Source: Desulforapulum autotrophicum HRM2
GTDB lineage: Bacteria; Desulfobacterota; Desulfobacteria; Desulfobacterales; Desulfobacteraceae
Length of the DNA stretch: 64,000 bases
NCBI RefSeq assembly: GCF_000020365.1
Contig: NC_012108.1
Span: 4,844,001 to 4,908,000, forward strand
Reading direction: 5' to 3'
Shown: one piece after another, positions 57,583 to 64,000 of the stretch
How the letters are laid out: every line of letters begins with the position of its first letter
How positions within the stretch are numbered: position 1 is the stretch's first letter
Made by a program: the position numbers and the translations under genes
Notes under the pieces: model-generated
The model's database searches: none
What the model was told of the DNA's origin: nothing
Seen by the model: only the letters and a program-made list of their open reading frames with translations

Positions 57583-60500
57583 TCAGGGGACAGTTACCAC
57601 TTCACCGTTTGAATCAAACTGCTTGAGATAAATACCATACCCATCACCATCCTGGCCGTCGGATTCCCATGTTATAACGTAGCCTCCCCCATTGATTGCG
57701 GCGATGGAACAACCGTTCTGGTCTCCCTCCGTTGTCGTATTTACCTGGGTTTCGGTACCGAGCGGTTTTCCATCAGCACCATAGCGCTGTGAATAGACAC
57801 CGTATTCACTGCCATCCTGAAATGCAGAGAGCCAGGTGACAACATACCCACCGCCGCTCAGTCCTGTTACACGGGCAAAATCCTGATGGTTGTCTGTGGT
57901 GGTATTGACCAGGGTTTCAAAGCCGACAGTATTGCCATCAGCAACATAGCGTTGATGATAAATGCCGCCATCAAAACCATCCTGTTCATAGGAAGTCCAG
58001 GTGATGACATATCCCCCGTCGCTCAAAGCCGCAGCGTCAGCACCCGATTGGGAATTAACCGTGGTGGTATTGACCCGGGTCTCGGTATCGACCGTAATGC
58101 CGCTGCTGTCATAGCGTTGAAAATATACGCCGTTGCCATCCCCGTCCTGATCCCTGGAACTCCAGGTGATCAGGTAGCCGCCATCGCTCAATGGGATAAT
58201 GCCTCCCGGGGTCTGAGAGTTTTCCGTGGTGGTATTGATCCGGGTCTCGTCCCCGACAGCGTTGCCAGCGGCATTGTATTGCTGTGCATGCACATCATGG
58301 GAATTGTTAAACACATAGGAGGACCACATGACCACATAACCACCGCCGTTCAACCCCGCCACGTCCGGGAGAGACTGGTAATTGGTTGTGGTTGTATTCA
58401 CTCGGGTCTCACTGCCGACCTTCTCGCCGGATGCATCAAAGCGCTGGAGATAGATGTTGTCCGCAGCCGTGCCATCATCGTGTCTCCAGGTGACGACAAA
58501 GCCCCCATCGGTCAGGCCGCTGACTTCCGATTGCCACTGTCTTTCCTCCCAGGTTGTGTTGACCAATGTTTCATCCCCAAGTTCACTGCCATCGGCATTG
58601 TAGCGCTGAAAATAAATACCGTCGTCATCTCCATCCTGGTCTTCGGATCTCCAGGCCACCACATATCCGCCGCCGCTCAGGACCGCAACGGAAGGCCCCC
58701 TTTGATCGCCGTCAGTGCATGTGTTGACCTGAATATCCTCTGGCCCAGGTTCCGGTTCATCGTCGAGGCCGGTGATGGTGATGGAGGCTGTTTGGGAAAC
58801 ACCCTGAAAGCCATCAAACACCGTGTAACTGTATTCGATGACATTGCTTTCACCCTCGTCCAGAGACACATAGTCTGCCGGGTTGATGTTGAGCGCATTG
58901 GTTCCCACGGTAACACCAGTGGCATCACCGCTTTCAAGGTTCAGGGCAATAACGCTCAAGCTGTCGCCATCAGGGTCGGATGCATTTTCCAACAGATTAA
59001 CATTGAATTGCAGATCCTCTTCGGTTGCCGATGCGGTCACAGGGGCAGTAACCACCGGAAGATCATTGGTGCCGGTGATGATAATATCCACAACGGCCGG
59101 CTCGCTGACGGCGTTAATTTCACCCGAGTCGTCCGTAACCCTTATCTCAAGGGTGACCGTAGTGCGTTCTCCCTGGGCGAGATAGTCGAAATACATCTCT
59201 GGATCAAAAACGATTTGCCCTTCCACGAGACTGACACTGCCGTCACCCTCGATGATCTGACAGTCATACAGACTCAAGACATCATCCGTATCCCGGTCAA
59301 AGGCATAAGGTAAAATGTCTACTGTGGTTGATGTATTCTCATCGCCCATGGCGATACCGGTAGTGAGAAGCCGCCGCGCATAGACATCTTCGGATCTGTT
59401 ATCGGTCGTGAACAGCGATTCCCAGGCAACGACATAACTGTCATTGGCCAGGACGGCAACGGCAGGAGTTCTTTGAACATAATCAGTTCGCAAATTGACT
59501 AAAAACGCATCTTCCATGGGTGAGCCGGAAGCGTTGAAGCGTCTCGCCCATATATCCATTCGGTCATCGGGGTTATCAAACCACAACCGGTTTGACTCCC
59601 ATGCCACGATATAACCACCGTCACTGAAACTTGATACAACTGGACCTTTATCGTAATTTTGTAAAGGATTCACCTGCGTTTCCGGTCCAATGGCCTCCCC
59701 GGAAGCGCTGAAGCGTTGCGCACGAATGGCAATATCACTGTCAAACTGGTGGCCGTCGAGATCATTACCCTCCCATACCACAACATATCCCCCGGCAGCG
59801 AAAACCGCGACATCCGGAAATCTCTGGTTTCCCACGGTTGATGTGCCCACAGGTGTTTCGCTACCGACGGGCTGGCCGTCGGCATCAAAGCGCTGAAAAA
59901 AGATTCGTCGAGTTGCATCTTCCAGGGAGGCAGATGCAGAATAGGATTGCCAGGCCACGACATATCCCCCGTCACTTAATGCTTCAACAGAAGGAAGATG
60001 CTTATGATTATCGGCACTGGCATTGACAATGGTTTCAGCGATGATCCTTTCACCTGCGGCATTGAACACCTGTGTGGCGATTCCGTACCTCACATACTCC
60101 CCTCCACCATGGTCATAAATGGTATAGGCAATAACAAATCCGCCCCCGGTTAACCCGGTGATGTCAATACTTTTATTTGTAGATCCGACAGTCAGAGTAA
60201 AACCGACCAGGGTCTCATCTCCCACGGCCAGGCCATCTGAATTGTATCTCTGAAAATATAAATCACCCGGCCCGTAAAACTGGCCATTCGTAGTCAACCA
60301 CAGAATGACATACCCACCATCATGCAAGCCGACGGCCTTGGGAATTTGCTGCATTCCTTCAGTTGTCGTGTTCACCAGTGTCTCCACCCCCAGTTTCACA
60401 CCCGCGGCATCAAATCTCTGGGCGTATATCCCGTATCTGTCGCCATCCTGAATGTAGGATTGCCAGACAGCCAGATACTGACCATTAGCAAGGGCTGTTA

Positions 60501-61125
60501 ATGCGGGGCGTGATTGAGAGTAAGTCGTTGTTGTATTGACACACTGTTCCAGGGTGATCATCGGCTGACTGTTTTCGATGGTTTGACCGATTCCAACGGG
60601 AACCGCCACACCGCCCGGATCTGTAATCTGCCCGGCTATGGCATCCGAATCCCCAATGCCGTTATCAGTTAAGGTCAACGTCACCTGATTGCCGCTGATA
60701 ACAGCGCCACCGTACTCCTCGAAACCCGCATTCGTGACCTTATAATATTTAGCATCGGCATCAAAAACCGTGGGAAACGTTATTACAACGGTCACGGTAT
60801 CGCCACCGGCGGGATTTAAATTTTCTATGGTAAAAGAAATCAGTCCGTCCGGGAAGTCATAACCCGCCGGCCGGTTCTCCTGGGCCACATCGGAGGGATA
60901 GAAGACAGCAATTGAGTCTTCGTTGACCGTTGCACTGGTGTGGGAAGACACATCAATGGTGTAACTGCTGCCGAGATAAATAAATTCGGCCACCGTATTA
61001 TCTTCCGGCGGGAGTTCAGCAGAGTTATCATCATCATTGTTGCTGCTGCTGCATCCCGCAAAGATCAAAAAGAGTGCACATGTGATAATAATTGCAAATC
61101 TAATCGAAGTGTTGAGAGTGGTCAT
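57583..61125 (-). CDS. Giant repeat lipoprotein with cadherin-like domain
   Basis: 1180 aa. Signal sequence with lipobox FAGC (Cys about 25) followed by SSSNNDDDN. There are about 15 tandem units of 50-60 residues with the core DGGYVVTWxSxxQDGDxxGIYxQRYDADGxxVGxET and VNTTTExxQ, in two blocks (about 195-640 and 855-1175). Between the blocks is a VCBS/cadherin-like region (ITGTNDLPVVTAPVTA.., SDPDGDSLSV). An N-terminal beta domain has GGDTVTVVITFP. Each unit looks like one blade or strand-pair of a beta-propeller or solenoid. Likely anchored at the outer surface and used in adhesion or matrix; inferred. Confidence 0.85.
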   Translation of the reverse strand: MTTLNTSIRFAIIITCALFLIFAGCSSSNNDDDNSAELPPEDNTVAEFIYLGSSYTIDVSSHTSATVNEDSIAVFYPSDVAQENRPAGYDFPDGLISFTIENLNPAGGDTVTVVITFPTVFDADAKYYKVTNAGFEEYGGAVISGNQVTLTLTDNGIGDSDAIAGQITDPGGVAVPVGIGQTIENSQPMITLEQCVNTTTTYSQSRPALTALANGQYLAVWQSYIQDGDRYGIYAQRFDAAGVKLGVETLVNTTTEGMQQIPKAVGLHDGGYVILWLTTNGQFYGPGDLYFQRYNSDGLAVGDETLVGFTLTVGSTNKSIDITGLTGGGFVIAYTIYDHGGGEYVRYGIATQVFNAAGERIIAETIVNASADNHKHLPSVEALSDGGYVVAWQSYSASASLEDATRRIFFQRFDADGQPVGSETPVGTSTVGNQRFPDVAVFAAGGYVVVWEGNDLDGHQFDSDIAIRAQRFSASGEAIGPETQVNPLQNYDKGPVVSSFSDGGYIVAWESNRLWFDNPDDRMDIWARRFNASGSPMEDAFLVNLRTDYVQRTPAVAVLANDSYVVAWESLFTTDNRSEDVYARRLLTTGIAMGDENTSTTVDILPYAFDRDTDDVLSLYDCQIIEGDGSVSLVEGQIVFDPEMYFDYLAQGERTTVTLEIRVTDDSGEINAVSEPAVVDIIITGTNDLPVVTAPVTASATEEDLQFNVNLLENASDPDGDSLSVIALNLESGDATGVTVGTNALNINPADYVSLDEGESNVIEYSYTVFDGFQGVSQTASITITGLDDEPEPGPEDIQVNTCTDGDQRGPSVAVLSGGGYVVAWRSEDQDGDDDGIYFQRYNADGSELGDETLVNTTWEERQWQSEVSGLTDGGFVVTWRHDDGTAADNIYLQRFDASGEKVGSETRVNTTTTNYQSLPDVAGLNGGGYVVMWSSYVFNNSHDVHAQQYNAAGNAVGDETRINTTTENSQTPGGIIPLSDGGYLITWSSRDQDGDGNGVYFQRYDSSGITVDTETRVNTTTVNSQSGADAAALSDGGYVITWTSYEQDGFDGGIYHQRYVADGNTVGFETLVNTTTDNHQDFARVTGLSGGGYVVTWLSAFQDGSEYGVYSQRYGADGKPLGTETQVNTTTEGDQNGCSIAAINGGGYVITWESDGQDGDGYGIYLKQFDSNGEVVTVP

Positions 61126-61503
61126 TTTGTTTCCCCCATCTTATTTGTTAAAATGGTCAGACTTCTTCTTTTCGGCTCACCCGCTTCAATGGTTTTTTTC
61201 AAAGACAAACTACTGATTCGAGTAGCCTGGTACGATTTGCACTGTTGGGTTGGTACGATTGTCGCAACTATTTGAGGTCTGGCCGACCTATCTATTCTTG
61301 AATCATCCAGATGTTTTCATCCGCATAAACCACTTCAACGCCGCACTTACCACTTGCCGCGACAAATGTCAGGGACACTGCATCCGAGGACCGGACAATG
61401 GATGTCTCTTTTCCCCCGGAATTCTGTCTTCTTTTATTTTTATTCTTTTTCATTCTACCCGTCTACAGTTTTAGTTCCCATACCCAGTCCAACTGTGGTG
61501 ATT
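61126..61503. other. Intergenic region upstream of repeat lipoprotein
   Basis: About 380 bp with no gene recognised. It probably carries the promoter for the minus-strand lipoprotein. A T-rich stretch at 61425-61455 precedes the palindrome array. Confidence 0.35.
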
Positions 61504-62118
61504 TTTATAAGAAACGCACTTCAAACCGGCAGCCGGAAACGGGTGTTACCCTTCTCTCATTCTCGCAGCCCGTCCGTGGGCTGCTCCGAGGAAAATGGCA
61601 ACTCCTTGGGCGTCCATGCCCACCGTTGCCATTTAACCCGTTCAGGGTAACACCCGTTCCCGCCTACCTACTGCTATCGAGTTTCATGCTTCGTTGTGTC
61701 CGCCAGGACATGTGGGTTTATAAGAAACTCTTGTCGAAACATCATTGTGAAAGTCTCGACTTTCGAGCCCTCTTTGGTTTCCCTGACTGGAACATTGTAA
61801 ACCAAAGGGGTTAGGATTTTTGCCCTTCCAGGCGTTAAGAAGCGCAGGCTGTTTGAGGACTTTAGCCCGCAGTTCCTACGCTTTAGTCTGGAAGGGCAAA
61901 AATCCCCCCGACGTTTACCGTTCCGGTCAGGGTAACCAAAGAGGGCGGAATGGTACTATCGCCTGCCCGGTATCATCGTGTTTCATGCTTCGTTGTGTCG
62001 GCAGGCCGACATGGCCGTTATATGAAACACCCACCAAAGCATCACTAATGGAGGCGTTTCCAATTTCGTTGTGGCCAGGGCAGATACCATGCTCCGGCCA
62101 TGCCGGTTATAGAAAACG
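61504..62118. repeat. Modular palindrome array 2 (modules B-C-A)
   Basis: B 61511-61685, C 61724-61984, A 62024-62060, joined by the same hairpin joints as array 1 (GTTTCATGC-TTCGTTGTG-stem-TTATA-GAAAC). Module C is nearly identical to the copy at 10993-11253. The 3' joint ends in a degenerate TTATAGAAAAC. No IS element is inserted here. Confidence 0.8.
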
Positions 62119-62236
62119 CATATGGCAATCTGATTGATCATTACGATTAACAATTGGATTTTCATTTTTTTTTATAAGAGACTCTCGGGCAAAACAGAAA
62201 GAGATTTCAATTTTTTTTACGGGCGGGGTGGGCTTC

Positions 62237-62400
62237 AGGGGCTCAGATGTAAATAATTCCACAAGTATGATGCAGGATTTCAACTCGTATTCAAGGCGTT
62301 ATGAAAGGGAGCATATTGGAAGATGTGCCCTTTGATGCAACACAGAAGACGAGCTGAAAGACAAGCAAGATTGAGGAATTATTTATTTCTGAGCCCCTTA
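62237..62400. repeat. D-family palindromic element, complete copy
   Basis: Matches 14006-14169 over the whole length, including the end repeats (AGGGGCTCAGATGTAAATAATTCC / GGAATTATTTATTTCTGAGCCCCT). It lies 50 bp upstream of the ABC-transporter gene and could end read-through or affect its promoter. Confidence 0.8.
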
Positions 62401-62450
62401 ATGCCCAATCCGTCCGTCACGGTTTCAATGACTTTAAAAAAGGAGGAAAC

Positions 62451-63353
62451 ATGGAAAAAATGATGGGCGTGGCCGTTGCGGCCTTTTACAGTCTGGCAAT
62501 TCTACTTGGAATTACAGGAAACATGGATCATGCCGTTGCCGGGGATGAAAACCTGCTGGAAAAAATCGAAAAATCCGGTGAAGTTCACATGGGATTCCGG
62601 GAGGGTTCTGTGCCCTTTGGTTTTATTGATAAGAACGGTTCCTGGGACGGTTTCGGTATTGATCTGGGAACTGAAGTGGTTAAAGACCTGGAAAAAAAGT
62701 TCAACAAACCAATCAAGCTGGTCAAGCATCCCATGAATCCCAAAACCCGGATTACCATGGTAACCAACGGCATGGTAGCCATGGGCATCGGCTCTACCAC
62801 CATTACCCTGGCCCGGGAAGAAGTGGTGGATTTCAGCCTGCCCTATTTTCTGACGGGTACCCGGCTTCTTGTGCCCAAAGACAGTCCCATTTCCTCTTTT
62901 GCCGATATTGGGGGCAAACGGGTGGGCATGGGCTCCGGTTCCACAGCCAATATAAAAGGAATGGACCGGGCCATTGAGCAGGGGCTTGTCAAACCGGCCT
63001 GCAAAAAAGTCCTGTTTGAGGAACACAATAAGGGGTTTCTTGCCCTTCAGCAGGGCAAGATTGATGCCTATTTCACGGATGCCAGCCAACTGGCCGGGAT
63101 GCGGGCCAAGGCCAGAAATCCCCAGGATTGGAAAATCGTTGGCAAATACCTGACCTATGAACCCTATGGATTCATCCTGCCCGAAGGCCAGGGAGAATGG
63201 CGGGACTTTGTCAATGCTTCGTTGATCCACATGATCAAGGACGGCCGATTCGAGGTCTTGTACACCAAATGGTTCGGTCCAGACGGGGTGGTCCCCCTGC
63301 CCATGACCGACGAATACAAGGTGCTTCTCAAATCCTTAAGTTATCCTGAATAG
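62451..63353 (+). CDS. Polar amino-acid ABC transporter substrate-binding protein
   Basis: 300-aa SBP_bac_3 protein. Signal peptide (to about residue 30, HAVAG), then VHMGFREGSVPFGFIDKNGSWDGFGIDLGTEV, TMVTNGMVAMGIGSTTITLAREEVVDFSLPYF and GSGSTANIKG. The pattern fits glutamate/aspartate-type binding proteins (GltI-like). AAAGGAGG precedes the ATG. Followed by a stem-loop and a permease gene. Confidence 0.92.
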   Translation: MEKMMGVAVAAFYSLAILLGITGNMDHAVAGDENLLEKIEKSGEVHMGFREGSVPFGFIDKNGSWDGFGIDLGTEVVKDLEKKFNKPIKLVKHPMNPKTRITMVTNGMVAMGIGSTTITLAREEVVDFSLPYFLTGTRLLVPKDSPISSFADIGGKRVGMGSGSTANIKGMDRAIEQGLVKPACKKVLFEEHNKGFLALQQGKIDAYFTDASQLAGMRAKARNPQDWKIVGKYLTYEPYGFILPEGQGEWRDFVNASLIHMIKDGRFEVLYTKWFGPDGVVPLPMTDEYKVLLKSLSYPE

Positions 63354-63384
63354 CCATTTCCTTGAACAAAAGGTTCAACAAAAA

Positions 63385-63415
63385 GCCGGGGCCGACCACG
63401 GATGAACGCCCCGGC
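63385..63415 (+). promoter_or_regulatory. Intercistronic stem-loop between binding protein and permease
   Basis: GCCGGGGC (63385-63392) pairs perfectly with GCCCCGGC (63408-63415); the loop is 15 bases. No T run follows and the next ribosome site starts five bases later. Such stems often stabilise the binding-protein part of the mRNA, giving more binding protein than permease. Role inferred. Confidence 0.6.
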
Positions 63416-63429
63416 TGCACAGGAGTATT

Positions 63430-64000
63430 TTGCTAAACTATACCTTTGACTGGTCCGTACTCTGGCGGCAGCCCTACGGCGCCATGATGCTCTCGGGAAT
63501 CTGGACGACTTTAACTCTTTCCCTGGCTGCCTGGTGCGTGGCCGTGGTCCTGGGAATCGGGGTGGCTGCCTGCCGGGTGTTTCACAACAAATGTCTTCGA
63601 GCCTTGGGGCTTGGATACGTCCTGGTGTTTAGAAATATTCCGTTCCTGGTTCAGTTGTTTTTCTGGTATTTTGCGGCCCCGCTGCTCTTGCCCCGTTCTA
63701 TCCAGGACTGGATGTATGACACTGTTCCGGAGTATGCCTTCTGGTGCGGGGCCACAGGACTTGGCATGTACACGGCCTCAAGGGTGGCCGAACAATTCCG
63801 GGCAGGGTTTCTTGCCATTTCAGAGGATCAGTACCGGGCTGCCTATGCCACGGGCTTAAGGCCGGCCCAGGTATACGGTTACGTAATTTTGCCCTACGCT
63901 TTCAGGATCATCATCCCGGCGTTTACCACAGAGTTTCTCACCTGTTTTAAAAATTCTGCCCTGACCATGACCATCGGTGTCATGGAGATCACCCATACGG
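63430..64000 (+). CDS. Polar amino-acid ABC transporter permease (HisM/GltJ type), partial
   Basis: Open to the end of the window (190 codons seen). Begins at TTG with AGGAG only four bases upstream (MLNYTFDWSVLWRQPYG). TM segments: GIWTTLTLSLAAWCVAVVLGIGVAA, FRNIPFLVQLFFWYFAAPLLL. The EAA-type loop EDQYRAAYATGLRPAQVYGYVILP contacts the ATPase. The 3' end is cut by the window; an ATPase gene would be expected beyond it. The alternative start ATG at about 63484 lacks a ribosome site. Confidence 0.9.
   Translation, partial: MLNYTFDWSVLWRQPYGAMMLSGIWTTLTLSLAAWCVAVVLGIGVAACRVFHNKCLRALGLGYVLVFRNIPFLVQLFFWYFAAPLLLPRSIQDWMYDTVPEYAFWCGATGLGMYTASRVAEQFRAGFLAISEDQYRAAYATGLRPAQVYGYVILPYAFRIIIPAFTTEFLTCFKNSALTMTIGVMEITHT

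Noticed and set aside
57886-59313. 475-aa open frame opposite the repeat lipoprotein
   Set aside because: Arises from the periodic codon pattern of the repeats on the other strand, which has signal peptide and lipobox.

Overview
The window looks like a chromosomal segment of a large-genome, strictly anaerobic deltaproteobacterium, most likely a sulfate reducer of the Desulfobacteraceae (inference). The basis is gene content: a nickel CO dehydrogenase with its ferredoxin and flavoprotein, a 2-hydroxyacyl-CoA-dehydratase-type double-cubane pair, a corrinoid-type methyltransferase homologue, an acetate CoA-transferase, a flavodoxin/ferredoxin fusion, very large hybrid kinases, and many dispersed palindromic repeats. 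No rRNA, tRNA or CRISPR array was recognised.

Layout. 1-2.3 kb (+): trypsin-like protease, a polar beta-rich protein, and a small lipoprotein that repeats the protease's N-terminal domain. 2.5-8.8 kb (-): signalling operon of a YfiR-like periplasmic protein, a CHASE8 hybrid histidine kinase, and a REC-PAS-GGDEF-EAL protein. 8.9-11.5 kb: a mosaic array of palindromic modules split by an IS110-family element whose transposase carries an in-frame stop. 11.8-13.9 kb (+): a TonB-dependent receptor broken by a one-base frameshift. 14.2-21.2 kb (-): a secreted QAEAR-repeat protein and the YhaN/YhaO-type DNA-repair pair. 21.3-26.7 kb (-): DUF3088, PEBP-like protein, disulfide oxidoreductase, flavodoxin/ferredoxin, alpha/beta hydrolase, DUF302. 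27-30.6 kb (-): cooS-cooF-flavoprotein operon; 31.1-33.1 kb (+), divergent from it, a YjiM/YjiL-type reductase and activator. 33.1-40.2 kb (-): SLC13 permease, UroD-like methyltransferase, leuD, leuC, aroC. 40.9-49.3 kb (-): one tight operon of PP2C phosphatase, PocR hybrid kinase, glycogen phosphorylase, STAS antagonist and anti-sigma-type kinase. 49.6-57.2 kb: beta-lactamase-like hydrolase, CoA-transferase (+), an MBL hydrolase with remnants of a cofactor-type cluster including a 46-aa glycine/lysine-rich gene, a lipoprotein and a chemoreceptor. 57.6-61.1 kb (-): a 1180-aa repeat lipoprotein. 61.5-62.4 kb: a second palindromic array and a MITE-like element. 62.4-64 kb (+): a polar amino-acid ABC transporter (binding protein, and a permease running off the window).

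Three repeat families are woven through the intergenic space. The modular GAAAC/GTTTC palindromes (arrays at 8.9-11.5 and 61.5-62.1 kb) are one. A ~164-bp palindrome (called D here) has full copies at 14.0 and 62.2 kb and partial ones at 8.2 and 21.3 kb. A ~150-185-bp element (called E here) has copies at 21.8, 40.7, 50.8 and 57.4 kb. D and E tend to sit just behind stop codons.

The most interesting combinations are the partner-switching operon wrapped around glycogen phosphorylase, the YfiR/CHASE8 module wired to a phosphorelay instead of a direct cyclase, and the mosaic palindrome arrays with the IS110 element inserted exactly in a module junction.
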